A stretch of 64,000 bases of DNA from Isoetes taiwanensis (GCA_021234155.1 JAJEKV010000002.1:41313986-41377985); one strand, 5' to 3'; counted from the stretch's first letter, positions 11,161 through 22,704 are shown. Program-made: numbers and translations. Notes: generated by a model from the sequence alone, not told the origin.

Positions 11161-12434
11161 TGTAGGTAAGAAAAATTCGTCAACATGTTAAAGTGCATAC
11201 GTCAACACATACTATGGAATATTGCCGTGGTTTTTTCAAATGTGGATTTGGAATTAAATACACACTAGTAAAGAAACCATCCATGGTCTATGAATAAACA
11301 AGTTAATTCTGCTGAAATAGTCGTCAAAATAGAGGGAATCAACTCCCATGAGCGATATTAAAGCATGGCCGCCCAGCTCGCGGCATCTGTAACCAAAAGG
11401 TAAGATTCTAACACAATGTCATATTAACCGTGCAACTTAAATTTTACTAAGAATTTACCGCATTGGAAACCTATAGTGCATTAGCAAATGATATTATTTA
11501 GAGTAGGGCCGATGATTCCCTTGATTAGGGACTATCTTCAAGACAAATTTTAGAGTGGCATAGAGATAGGTTTCAAAACACAACCCACCATGAGGCACTA
11601 AATATTCCATGGTATATTCACGGTATCATATTACCCCTAGGAGAAAACGTTAAAACATCCATGGATATACGTCCTTTCAGAACTTTAAATTAAACTGGAG
11701 CAGAAGAATATAAGAGGGTTGAGACAAAGAGCTTATAGTTAGAAAAATGATCCTTTATCTTACTATCATGATGAGCCAAGATAACACCAAAACTTCATGC
11801 TTAACCAGCCAAGACAATCCCTGTAATTTGGTGCCACTATTGCTGAATCATACTATGCCACCTCAATGTCGCACCATTTTGCGTAGTTGTGCACTATGTT
11901 TAACCTACCCAGCCCTTCTGTGCATCAGTAAGGGAAGCCCGTCGAGGGCAAATACAAAAGGAAGGTAAGAAATGCAGGATTAAACTTCTCCACATGCAAG
12001 TAAATGAGATTGTAGGAAATCATCACTTTTATGCGCAGAAGAGGCTCAATTCTCAGACATAACAAAGGCTTGTAATATTTGTTTTAGTTGATTTTGCTAT
12101 ATGTCAGTCAAGTAAGCACATATCATATATGGGTCAGTTTCTATGCCCGCCGTGTATCACAATCTAATGAATACTTCCAATCCAAACTCATTTGAAGAAT
12201 TATTCCTCTAAAATGCTTTGTTCTTGGATTTGTCAAACAATAGTACTTGGTAACTAAATCGGTAAAAGATGCATCTTCTCATCGCCTTATTCTCAATAAA
12301 ATGCCCGCCGTCCTTCATTTATTCTTTGTAAATATTCCATTTTCATTTTATATTCTGTTGTATTAGCAATGTGACATTTTTTCGCTTATTGCTGTTCTAA
12401 TTATTTTCTTAGCAAGGCTGATTATAAGTTTATT
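11161..12434. other. intergenic, nothing recognised
   Basis: AT-rich sequence with only short uninformative open frames on either strand. I see no element ends, repeats or RNA genes. Confidence 0.45.
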
Positions 12435-12640
12435 TAAGCAAAATATCAAAGTCTCTAAAGCCTCCCCCGGGGTCGTATAAGTCCAATAACTGGGATTATT
12501 TGGATGTCTTACCAGTTGTAGAAGGATTTCATCTTAGGCTGGTCTATATATATATATACACATATGTGTATAAAACCTGATTGTCCTGGAGAGTTGTTCC
12601 ATGTATAAATTTATAAATTTAGAGAGTCGTCAGCAGATAA
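12435..12640 (-). repeat. inverted, diverged third copy of the 7-9 kb repeat
   Basis: Read on the minus strand, this tract matches the middle of the 1.1 kb duplication. The order of shared landmarks is the same: a TATATA run next to 'agcct', 'aagacatccaa', then 'ggggaagccttagagatttt'-like words around a CCCCGGGG-type core. Identity is lower than between the two tandem copies, so it is an older family member. Confidence 0.55.
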
Positions 12641-12868
12641 ATTTATACCGAGCTCTCACGCAGATAATGAAGGAGCTCTCACGGCATAACGCACAGGAGC
12701 TCTCGCAGCGAACAAGAGAGCTCTACCAGTATAAATTTATATCATTGAAGTCCTCTTTTGCTGTGGAGTAAATTTATACCGCCGAGTCCATTTGCTATAC
12801 CATGCTTAACTCTCCTGCATTGTTATATCCAAGACAAAGACGCCTATTGTGGTATAAATTTATACCAC
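12590..12868. repeat. palindromic ATAAATTTAT and GAGCTC repeat cluster
   Basis: The word ATAAATTTATA recurs at about 12604, 12639, 12731, 12770 and 12854. Between them GAGCTCTC/GAGAGCTC occurs four times at roughly 25-35 bp spacing (12650-12725). The last copy forms a perfect 20-base palindrome, GTGGTATAAATTTATACCAC, at 12849-12868. The same ataaatttataccg word occurs inside copy 2 of the 7-9 kb duplication (about 8333). Confidence 0.7.
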
Positions 12869-13825
12869 CTAAATTTATTTTGAAGACGTTATGTCCACGA
12901 GATTGTCATCGCGATATACATAAGTCTATAGCAAGACGGGATGAAGAAATAAGAGCAAAGTATATAAAAGACTTAAGAGCCAGCGCCTTCGAATTCCAAC
13001 TTGGCGCTTCAAAGTGTAAGTTTGTTCAATGAGGTATACTTTCATGTGAAAAATGTTTGCTTCAGTGAGGCAATGTCAAAATGTGTTGCATTTTTACAGC
13101 TTGTCTATAGTTTTGTATCGATTTTTGAAACTTTTGAATAAAAATACCTTTTTGGCAATTTTAGTGTGCTTGTCGTTTTTTCAATGTCTATTTTGTTTAG
13201 TTTTTTGAAAATATTACTATTTCTCAAACCAAAAATAGGGGCCAAAAGTGCGGATGTGTCAAACAATTTTAAATGGAAGTTGTGCTCACACCCCTCAAAA
13301 ATGATGCCTAAAATTTTCAAATTGCCACACTGGTCACAAATATACCATGAAAAGGGACCTGGGGATTTTAGGACCTTTCAAAGATTCCTTTCGGCGCGCT
13401 TTCAGCAAATTAGTGCGCTTCATTTTAAACTTTGTTTTGCTCCTAAAGTTAAGCAAATGTAAAAGAAGAACTCGAAGCAAATATTCCATTGCAAAATCAT
13501 TAAAATCCATCTTGTTTTTGAACAAATTGTAACTTGCTTTGCATTAAACAAAACAACAACCACATACTTTTTAGTTTATCGAATCCTCTTCAAGATGTTT
13601 TAATGGTTCAAGCTTTGCGTACCGCAACATTAGAATACAATCAGCCAGACAAAGATAACGAAAACGAAGCTCTACACTATGTTTACCCAAAAAAAAGGGA
13701 ATCGATTCTAAAAAAAGTTCGTGAAAATTCATATCAAAGATTCGACTCAAAGCTTGAAAACCTGTGAGCCTAAAGGTAAAAAATCAATTGTCAAATCCTG
13801 AATAAGGTGTCAGCATTGACGGTAA
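12869..13825. other. intergenic with two short open frames of unknown value
   Basis: A + strand frame ending at 13032 (ending in ...LGASKCKFVQ) and another at 13534-13767 (77 codons, polar and charged C-terminal half, preceded by a possible AG splice acceptor at about 13590) have protein-like composition, but I do not recognise either. The rest is AT-rich with no element signature. Confidence 0.3.
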
Positions 13826-13885
13826 GGTTGCCCTCCATGGCAGGAGGGTGAAGTGACTTAAATCATAGTTCAAAGTCATATTTTA
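13826..13885. repeat. dispersed repeat, copy 1 (copy 2 at 44293)
   Basis: The words ggttgccctccatggc and taaatcatagttcaaagtca occur here and again in the same order and orientation at 44293-44340. The intervening bases differ by about 15 bp. The borders of the family are not visible. Confidence 0.7.
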
Positions 13886-16800
13886 ACAATTAATTCAGAT
13901 TGCTACTAATAGACAATAGAATACTTGATACCATGGCTTTATGGGAATTGGCCTGAAGAAGACTTTATGCCTCTAAGATGGATCTAAGTATTGCGTACAT
14001 AAAAGTGTAATAGAGCAGAGAATGGAAATACATGTTTTGTTAGCATTATAAATGAGAGAACTCCTTGAAGACCTCTGATCGATTTTTTGTCATGGAGAGC
14101 TTCAAACATCTGAGGAGCCGGTTTTGTAGACGTATGCATAGCCTAACTCCAAACCCTCCACTATATCTGCCGACTCAATACTTAAATTAAACTAGACCGC
14201 TACTATATTCTTACAATGAGCTTGTAGATCCCCTACATTCATCTACAAGCCCGTCTACAAGTGATCTTCGGACAATTGTGTATATAATCACCGGTAGTTG
14301 AGTAGAACTGCTCAATATGTTTTTATGTCTTCCATAATAAATAAGTGACGAAATATATATATTGAAGATAATAATTAAATATTCGGCACTTTGCAATCGA
14401 GGCCATAGGATGTGGGAAGTGTTGCAAACATATAAGTACCTAGAGGGAGTTCATAAATAACACATATTGAGATATTTGTATTAGGCAAAAGAGGAAAACG
14501 ACAGCAGTTGAAGGCTTTCATGCGCGATGCTAAACAACTATCACATAGTAGAGCTTTACGACCGATCACACCAATTGCATTTGTTCAGTATTTGAAACCA
14601 AATTTTGCAACAAGGAAACGGAGGAAAGTGGCGATTTGTTTCAAAGGTATATTCATCTGGAGAATGCCTTTGAGCATCGATTACGGATGGGCATATGCAT
14701 AAGTTATACCTTATTTTCACCAGAGATAGCACTCCCATTTGTGGGTTATGCCCACACAAATTAGGTAATATCGTATTCGTATAGAACTCAAGGTACAAAG
14801 ACCTCTCAGAGATAAAAATTAATCAGGAATAATTATTTTTGTAACCCACAAATAAAATTAACAAAAAGAATAGTTTTGTCTTGTTTCATTCCAATTCTCA
14901 AACTAACAAAGGAAAGTGTTCAATATTCATTCATTCATTTTCATTATTTTCATTCTTATTGGGTTTTATGTTCATCTTCCTTCCATGGCCATTGACCGCA
15001 GTAATATGCCCTCGCCTATGCCACACATGAACGGCTACAACATTTTCCATCGAAATATCGCTTATTACTTCCAATGGTGCAGACGCTGCCTATATTTCGC
15101 GAACCATTCTCCAACCATCGCCGCTTTCACCATACGCCCCGGATTTCTAAGACTTTAGTAAATTTCGTACAGCCTTTAGATCTCAAATCGCCATTTTCCA
15201 TGAGTTTGGGCAGCTTAGCTCCCACATCTAAAGAACCTTATCTCGTGAGCCCATCCCAAGGCTCGTAATCGGCCTTATCGTAATTATCTCCTCGTAACAT
15301 TAAATCAGAGAGGTAAGAGCTGGCCTCCTATTCTCTGGAATCAACCCTCGCCTAGGCTTTCTACCGCAAGTAATAAAGATCACCATATTTTCAATCGTAA
15401 GATCACCACACTTTCTACTAAGCTACTCGCTCGTAAGTACTCGGCTCAATCACTCCCCCATGCTACTCTGAATCAGGATTTTTATTCAAATAAGGAGCGC
15501 ATGCTACCTACCGTAACCCTCTAATTTGAAGAGGGAATCCTTCTACCAAAACCTCGCTAGAAGACCGCCTAACCGATCCTCATTGCCTCGCTAAAAAGGA
15601 GGAATGCATTCTTTATCCTTCTCAAACCATGCATAGAGACCCTCGTAAAAAACACATCCAAGAGCCGATCTTAATATGTCGCATTGACCGCCTAAACAAG
15701 TGTACCAAATTGCTCAAAAAATACAGCTTGGATTCACATCGCTTGCATACAATACGCATCTCAGTAGGCAAAACCATGCATGAAATATTTTCCAAATGCC
15801 AAAACTTAAAGTTTATGTTTGTTGATTTTCAAGTAAGCATAAGATAGAGCGTGGAGGCAAGCTATTGTTATTTACTTAGTCCAGATTGTCACTTGATGTT
15901 ATTTCAATATATGATATATTGACCATTGAAGAAGGGTGTATCTATTTAGATCACAAAACATGAAATTTCTATCTCAAATTTAAATTTTAAAGATGCGCCT
16001 TTACAAAACACAAACTTCTAATTAAGTACAAAATAGAATAGAATGTAATAGGAATACATTTATGTCCACAGCCATAAGGCCCTGACTTGTGTAGCATGGG
16101 CGAAGCTCCCGGAAGGCATGCTTACTAGCACATCACGCCATATGATGTAGCCTTTCTCGGCCTACTTTTTCTATTATTGGCCAAAGATCCTCGCTTACTT
16201 CTGGGCCACAAGTGTGCTGATGCTTCGCTATCAACAACTTTGAGTCAGTATTAATATTGTGGATTCCATCAACCCCACCTTTTAATAGTGGGTCAGATTA
16301 TGAATCCTAGTTTTGGTGTACCGTAACTCAATGTGGGAAATAGAACACCGTACCCTGGTTGTACCCGCCTATCCTCGGTATCTGGCTCTTGGTCCTCACC
16401 GTCCCGACACTTAGTTCCTTTCCTTTTTATAGTTAACTGCATAGTCTTGTGCCTGTGTGGTGCCCCGCAAATGCAAGAATAATGTCACAATATTCGACTA
16501 CATTAAGCATTTTACTACTACTGGGATTAAAACCTCACCAAGGGTTTCTGGAAACCTTAATAGTAATGGGCCCACTAATGCCCAAAATTATTATTATTAA
16601 TGATCCTTTTCCATCATTTTGATTTTGATTCGATGCCATAATCCTTTTCCATCCGTGATTTTGGATTTCCGGCGCTATATCCTTTAGTCGTAACCGGGTG
16701 GATTTCGATTCCCATGCCGCCGCTTATTTATAAATATAGCCTCCGGCCGCTACGCTTATCGTCCGCTACCGCCCCATTATCTTACTTTATTCTCGAGCTT

Positions 16801-17885
16801 CAATCAATTGAATCAGATTTCTAACCGCACATAGCGCGATGACCGCTTTTATCATATTTTGCCTTAATTAACCGTCAGCAGTAAAGAGGCCGAATAACCT
16901 CGGCCAAACCCCTTCCTCGACAGGAGAATAGCTCGATTTGTGGCCGCGAGGACCTTGCTAGCTTGTCCTCCACTCTTATACCGCAATAAGCTATCTTCGA
17001 TCCTCGCTATCTCCGCCGCATGCTTTCCCCGACTTACGGACACACCGAACATCACCCTCAGTTTCTCGACTGGCCTTGAAATGTATATCCATTAAAAAAT
17101 CCTCTATCAGCCACAAACTGGCAAATTCTAGCATCTAGTGCGCCACTGTTAATGCCTTGAAGCAAGAGAGGAGCAAGCACTCAAGGAAATGGGCCTTGAT
17201 CCTGAAGATTTGTTCTTTACAAAAGTCCCGCTTCAGCCACCGTGATTCAGCCAATGAATCCATTAGAATCCTCAAATCTCCTCATATGAGAGGGATTTAT
17301 CAAAAGAAAGAGCTCCAAAGAAATCCAATGGTATAACAACACGATAATTTTAAAGAGTAATGCAATGGAAAATCATTACTAGACAGGAGATTGCGTGAAT
17401 TCTCCAGTGGGCTAAAACTCATTCTGCTCTTCCCGTGACTACATCTCTGCTTTGGTATAGATGGGCTTACGTGAACCAAGGCTTACCACCACCCCTACCA
17501 ACGCCGGTTTCAGCAAAAATCCCTTTCTCAAGGTCGATAGTGTCAAGGCCTCTCGATTTATTCCTTCCCTGGAAGTTCCATCATGCCGGACAGCATCGCT
17601 GTTCTCAGGTTCTCGCTTTGCCAGTGTCAGAGCTAAACTATGCTTCCAACCCAGAATATTATCCCCAGAGACCAAAAATCAAAACGATACCGAAACCTTT
17701 AAGATTGAAGGCTACAGAGACAAATCAAAGATGCATTCTATAGAAAACATGTAAAACATCACATATGAATGGATTTCATAATGCAATGATTGACCAAAGC
17801 TTATCCTTTGGCCTTGCCGCCCCCGCTGTCGGCTCCGCTTCAAAATATATACACATTTTGTACTTAATGCAAAAATGGGATAGTT
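13886..17885. other. about 4 kb intergenic, nothing recognised
   Basis: Only short overlapping open frames without family signatures occur here. A tagaatagaatg word at 16030 resembles the LINE tail microsatellite found elsewhere, but the sequence beside it does not match the LINE terminus, so I do not call an element. GC content rises around 16.6-17.0 kb without an identifiable cause. Confidence 0.45.
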
Positions 17886-18322
17886 GTCTTTTTAAATGGG
17901 AAAGGTTAAAAATTACCAAAATGCCACTAAAACCTAGTGGTATTTTGGGGAAATTGGCAATAATCTTTTCAATGATCTAATGCAAATGTGCCCTCTCGCT
18001 AAGAATTTTAGATTGTTGAGATATTTCCAACAAGCATAAGATCGCCTTGATTGGAGATGAAAATTTCAAGTTATAAGCTCTTGAGCCCTTCGTAATTTGA
18101 GATATGAAAATCTCGCAACTTGAGATCAGGGTCTTGAATTGAATGCTCTTATGCTTTAAGTTGAAAAAGATCCTCCTTAATCTACAATTCACCATACATT
18201 TGCATCCGTGATCATTGAAAATATTATTGTTAATTTTCCTAAAATACCACCGCTTAGTGGCATTTTGCAATTTTTGGCAAACTTTAATGGTATTTTGGTA
18301 ATTTTCCTTTTTAAATATCATC
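17886..18322. mobile_element. fold-back (MITE-like) element, about 100-bp terminal inverted repeats
   Basis: The left arm (about 17886-17980) and the reverse complement of the right arm (about 18213-18322) share ttaaa..gg.aaa..ttacc, accaaaat.cca.taaa, gtggtatttt.gg.aaatt and caata.t.ttttcaatgatc. The arms enclose about 230 bp of non-coding sequence, for a total of about 437 bp. No transposase is present, so this would be a non-autonomous element. Target-site duplications are not clear. Confidence 0.65.
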
Positions 18323-18639
18323 ATCATAATAGTTTGTCGCGATGAAGCCTTTAGGCACTAATATCAAAGGCCAAGATTCCATACCTCCACCGCATGAAGC
18401 GTAGAGAGGGGCTTACCTTTATATTTGCAACTTAATTAATATATGTTATAATTTTCAGATCTCTATCGATTTTTCGCCGCTAAATTTTCCATATGCTCAC
18501 AGTGTATTCAAGGCACTTCATAGCTTCATCCGCAGTGCATGTTTTATAATTATACAAATATGCACCTCTCATTTGGAGGATGACGACACGGAACTCTTTA
18601 CCTTTCAATCGACAGAGTCCCACTAAGAAATACCCACCA

Positions 18640-20130
18640 AATTTCTTCCATAATTTGTCTCAATCAGATGGGTTCCTTGCATCAATATCAATCTTAACGC
18701 CCCTATTTTCTCCTCCTTTTTTCCTTCCATCTTCCGTAGAGGTATGGTGGATGCGCCATCCAAGGCAACAGAATGCACCATTTTCCTGCACTGCTTTTAC
18801 CATGGCTCCCAAATCTCCTAAGCTTCCCCAAAGACTGAACATCTCTTCAATAAAAGTCTCCAAAAGTCTTTGGCCTCTATATTCTCATAGAAAGCCTTTG
18901 AACATGTGCCATACAAAGATCTCGTAATATTTTCACTACGTGCAGGCATATCCTTGGTGGAAAAAAATAGCTTGAAGCATTAACAATAAAACTCCATACA
19001 AAGTCGCATTATCGTGAGAAAAAAAACTTAGCAATGTACTCTCCTGACCGTGATCCCAGAGATCGTGAGTTGCCATCAAAGCTAGACTGATGACCAACGT
19101 CCGCCATCGAGATTCGCGCCCGCGTACGAGGTCCAAATTTCCCCGATCATAAATTCTACCTAATTCCAACAAGCATTTGGCATGCCATCTATGAACAAAG
19201 CTATATTATTACTTGATTGATTTATTCAGACAAAACTGTCTTATATAAGATGTATCCTTTGATGGATCCGAATTGCTACAAAATATAATGATAGCATCAT
19301 GGTCAGAATCAGAAGCACAACATTTTAACATTTCCTCACAAGCAAGAGACAACCAACTAATCTCAAAGATAATTATATGTAAGAATAGAATACCAAAAAT
19401 GTTTGCAAACTATTATGCTTACAAATAAAATAATGCAGCAATACATACTTCTGAATTTGTTTATGGCCTTATCCAACCAATCTATATACAATTGTGGCTG
19501 TATGGTGACAACCATGCCTCTTCTTCTCTCCAATCTACATCCTCCATACTGCAAGTTGTTTACTTATGTAACGATGTAAAAAACATACATTAAACCTTTG
19601 GAATAGCAAATACTCTATATTAGCAAAGAAGGAATGCTACAGAAACAGATGTCATTGTTTAACCATTATTAATTTAGGTTCTGGGTTGAAATACCGGGAA
19701 CGTCAAACTGCATTCTAATCTTCGCAAGGAAAATATCACACAATATATTGGGACCCTTCCTAAAAGACCCTGCATCAGGATCCCACCCAGAACTTTCAAG
19801 ACCCAATGAAGGATGATTTATGAGACCTTCTTCCAAGCAATTAAGCTGCACATACACGTGTAGCTATTTATATTTAAACACGCTGCCATTGCTGTATAGA
19901 ATTGTCTGCAGCAAATAAGTCCACCTTATCAATCTTGCCCATTCTATTCCCACATCAATCTTAAGTACAGAGGCAAGCGCAACTTTGTTAAATTAATTTT
20001 TTACAGGCAAATCTCTTACCTTTCCAACTGAAATACTGTTTAGGTCTTCATGAGCTCCATTCATGTTCAAGAGGAGGAGTCTCATCAGCATACTGTAGCC
20101 ACTTGGAAGAAGCATTCTGATGTTTCCAGA
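18640..20130 (-). CDS. unrecognised multi-exon gene (partial or frameshifted)
   Basis: Minus-strand blocks look like exons. Block a (20130 down to 20020) is exactly 37 codons, begins after an AG acceptor and ends before GTAAG. It contains IRMLLPSGYSMLM and LNMNGAHEDLNSISVGK. Block b starts at 19845 after TGTGCAG and reads LNCLEEGLINHPSLGLESSG, WDPDAGSFRKGPNILCDIF, LAKIRMQFDVPGIS; its 3' end is unresolved. Block c (19548 down to 19449) starts after TTGCAG, ends before GTATGT, and reads YGGCRLERRRGMVVTIQPQL and YIDWLDKAINKF. Further blocks read SLACEEMLKCCASDSDHD (about 19330), NITRSLYGTCSKAFYENIEA (about 18900) and LGDLGAMVKAVQENGAF (about 18800). Junction phases do not all agree and stops occur between the last blocks, so this is decayed or mis-sequenced. 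I do not recognise the family; it does not look like a mobile element. Confidence 0.5.
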
Positions 20131-21594
20131 CTATCAAAAGCCCTTCTTTTGCTCTAGCTAGCTTTCTTCAACAGTCTTAAAGACTAAGAGCCAGCCGATT
20201 TGCTTATTCAAGCACTATAGAACCATCAAAAATCCGTTGCTGGAAAGTTTAGAGATCATAACAGAGTAGAATGGATGGAATGGCATCTACCCTAGTTCCC
20301 ATCGCCCGTCGTTAAGACAACATCCGTCTCCGGGTCAAGCAAACAAATCTCTGATTACCTAGAAAGCATTCCAACGATAGTGCTATGAAAACGGCCTCAA
20401 CGGGATAGTTGGAAAACCGAAGCAAAACCCTCTCCGGATCGATGCAAAAGGTGTTATGCATGGGCTAAAGTTGCATTGCCGGATTGGAATGAACTGGGGA
20501 GGAAGCAAAACCCGATCTAGGGTGCGATCTGGCCCCTCTAACTACATATTTCCAAGAGCTCTCTACCCTGCACTATGGGTACCTCTGCCTCGAACTCTGA
20601 GAATCCTTGAAACTGTTCTTTCGGTACACCATCTGCTTTGGTGATAACCCAGTTTCTGCAGATCCTTCTGCTGCTTCCACTATTACCGTGGGTCGAGCTG
20701 CCTGGTTGGAGCTTGATATGCCCTGCCAGGTTACCCGGTTGGAACATCTGCAATCCAAAATGCACTAGACCGCCATTTTACAATTTTACAGACAATAATG
20801 GGTTTGTAGCAGTTACCAACATATACTAAGTATATTTCAGCATATACTTAGGATATGCCACAAACCCACATAAGCAAGGGTTTGCCTCCCAGGGCAACCC
20901 AAAAACATGTTAAATTGACGTTCTAATCGCCTTAAAAAAAAAATTGGCACGAAAAGCCTTAGGGCATATTCATATGAGAAAATACCAAAAAGTTTTTCAC
21001 CGACAAAAAAACTATCAGTAATAATGGCCGTCAGATCATAAGGTGTATATATAATATGCCAAAGTATACCAAAACCCACCCTTCCCCTAACGAATTGTTC
21101 CTTAACAAGGGGCAGTCCAAAAAATCTTGTTTCCTCAAAAAAGAAAGAATGTCCTCTTGAATCTGCAGATACCATCTAAAACTCTTTGCCAGTAACAAAG
21201 TGTGAAAGAGAAGGAAGAATCTTATGCAGTGCAAAGAAAACCATGCTCCTCGGTCGAACCAAATCCCAGAGATACCTAGAATTTACAAGGAAGAGCCTCT
21301 AAAGCCTATCCAAACATCAAGCTTAAGAACTTCTTAAGTTATGCAAGAAACTGGTTCTATCTACCGCATAAGCTTACCTTGGAGAAAACTGCAACATCTT
21401 CAATTAGTCACGCCAAAGCAGCATAAGGATCTCCTGCCTGACTCCAAGTAGCATAAGGATCGCTCCAATCCACCATTGCAGCAGTGCCAGTTTGGCGAGG
21501 CGACAAGAAGCCGCCTAGCCTTGCCGCCCTACCTGCGCCCCAACAGCCATCTCCTATTCACAAGAGGTAACAATCTTCCACCGATAAGCTTATT
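20131..21594. other. intergenic (possible upstream exons of the minus-strand gene not found)
   Basis: I looked on the minus strand for exons preceding the block at 20130 and found none I could support. Open frames at 20456-21234 on both strands have no family signature. Confidence 0.4.
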
Positions 21595-21757
21595 ACTATC
21601 AAACTTTTCCCTGAAAAACCCTTGGTGCTTTCAATTCTTTCTTGGTTGCTTGATTGGCTTACAAACTAACCTGCTTTTACGTATTGGTCCCATAGACCCT
21701 TTAGTCTCTCTGGAGTCAGATTCTATTTTATTCTATATACAATTCTATTCTATTTCA
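21595..21757 (+). mobile_element. LINE 3' terminus (5'-truncated copy)
   Basis: The + strand carries the 3' end shared by the LINE copies elsewhere: ttttccctgaaaaacccttg at about 21605, then ggtcccatagaccctttagt at 21686, then a (TTCTA)n-type microsatellite (21720-21757). In the minus-strand copies the same landmarks appear as their reverse complement. No coding part of this copy remains, so it is a short, 5'-truncated insertion, as is common for target-primed reverse transcription. Confidence 0.7.
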
Positions 21758-21796
21758 TATCGTTCTAATTTTATCGTATGTTCAAAAGGAAGTATA

Positions 21797-21870
21797 GGGA
21801 AATGGAGGTTGGTCCTCCATTCCCGGAGCCGGGAATGGAGGCCGGGAATGGAGGACCAACCTCCATTCCC
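21797..21870. repeat. 29-30-bp inverted repeat (strong hairpin) with duplicated core
   Basis: The left arm (21797-21826) and the right arm (21842-21870) are exact reverse complements apart from one extra A in the left arm. The 15-bp spacer contains a second copy of the right arm's first 13 bases (ccgggaatggagg). Each arm is itself partly symmetric (ggaggttggtcctcc). The structure begins 40 bp after the LINE microsatellite. Confidence 0.9.
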
Positions 21871-22139
21871 CTACAAAATAGAAATGGATGAGTCGTTTCA
21901 AGGGGAAAAAACAGAGTTTCAAAAGATCAGCAAGATATTGCAGAGTCTCTGAGAGGCTTTTCATCAAGATTTAAGCAAGATTTTGCCAGTGGGGAGGATT
22001 TCTGAGCAAGATTTTGGAGATTTTTTTAAAAGCAGAGTTTCTCGGCTGAGTCTCTACTTCTGGCTTGCTATCTTACATGCCCTGCAGAGCACACAATGGA
22101 AACAACAAAAAACACTAGGGTGCAAAGAACTGTGGAGCT

Positions 22140-22400
22140 TCAGATCTATTGAGCTCGCATCTGCTTGAAGAACTGGTCGCAGAGCTCGAAGGAGAACTGC
22201 TCGAAGATCTTGCTTGCAAAGCTCGAAGAAGAACCGGTGCGAAGTTCGCATATGCAGAGATCGAAGAACAACCCTAAAGAGATCTTTTAGCAGAGATCGA
22301 AGTTTGCATTTAGCAGAGAACAACCCTGAAGTTCGCATTTGCAGAGATCTTTTAGCAGAGATCGAAGAACAACCCTGAAAAAAAGCAAATGCGACAAAGA
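22140..22400. repeat. purine-rich imperfect tandem repeats upstream of the AXR4-like gene
   Basis: Related words gcagagatcgaagaacaaccct, agatcttttagcagagatcg and gaagttcgcatttgcagaga recur three to four times with variable spacing. They lie 300-560 bp upstream of the AXR4-like start codon, in what would be promoter or leader. No open frame is shared between the units. Confidence 0.7.
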
Positions 22401-22422
22401 ACCCTAAGTAGAGCCCTAAGCG

Positions 22423-22432
22423 AAACCCTAAA
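22423..22432 (+). promoter_or_regulatory. telo-box
   Basis: AAACCCTAAA, the plant telo-box word, with degenerate neighbours (gaaccctaag, gagccctaag) just upstream. Telo-boxes are common near the transcription start of plant housekeeping genes. It lies about 280 bp before the AXR4-like ATG. Confidence 0.45.
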
Positions 22433-22500
22433 AAATAACCAGCCGGTTACACGGAATGGGTCCACTCGGCTTCCATTCTGCGTCTTAGGGGGGGGGAAGT

Positions 22501-22510
22501 GCCACGTGGC
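22501..22510. promoter_or_regulatory. perfect G-box / ABRE palindrome
   Basis: GCCACGTGGC is a perfect 10-bp palindrome with the CACGTG core recognised by plant bZIP and bHLH factors. It is about 195 bp upstream of the AXR4-like start codon and about 100 bp upstream of a TATA-like tgtataag at 22601. A run of nine G residues precedes it. Confidence 0.55.
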
Positions 22511-22704
22511 ATCACCAGATTGCACGCCAGCAAATTTAGACGACCCCATTTCTATTTTGTATTGATGGATTCATGTTGGAGGATCTTGGTTTTTAGTTTT
22601 TGTGTATAAGCTATAGGTTCCTTATGTACGGACCTTGTTATCCTTGTTCAAATTGTACGACGTTTTTTTACCATGTTAATTTTGCATTACGCGACGGCGC
22701 AGCG

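Noticed and set aside
16020-16100. Possible further LINE tail (tagaatagaatg)
   Set aside because: The adjacent sequence does not match the family 3' terminus shared by the other copies.
17435-17754. Overlapping 97-102 codon frames on both strands
   Set aside because: No family motif, mutually overlapping on both strands, and no start or splice context; likely chance in a GC-richer patch.
21476-21952. 158-codon open frame on +
   Set aside because: It runs through the LINE 3' terminus, its microsatellite and the hairpin, which are non-coding repeat structures; the translation is low-complexity across them.
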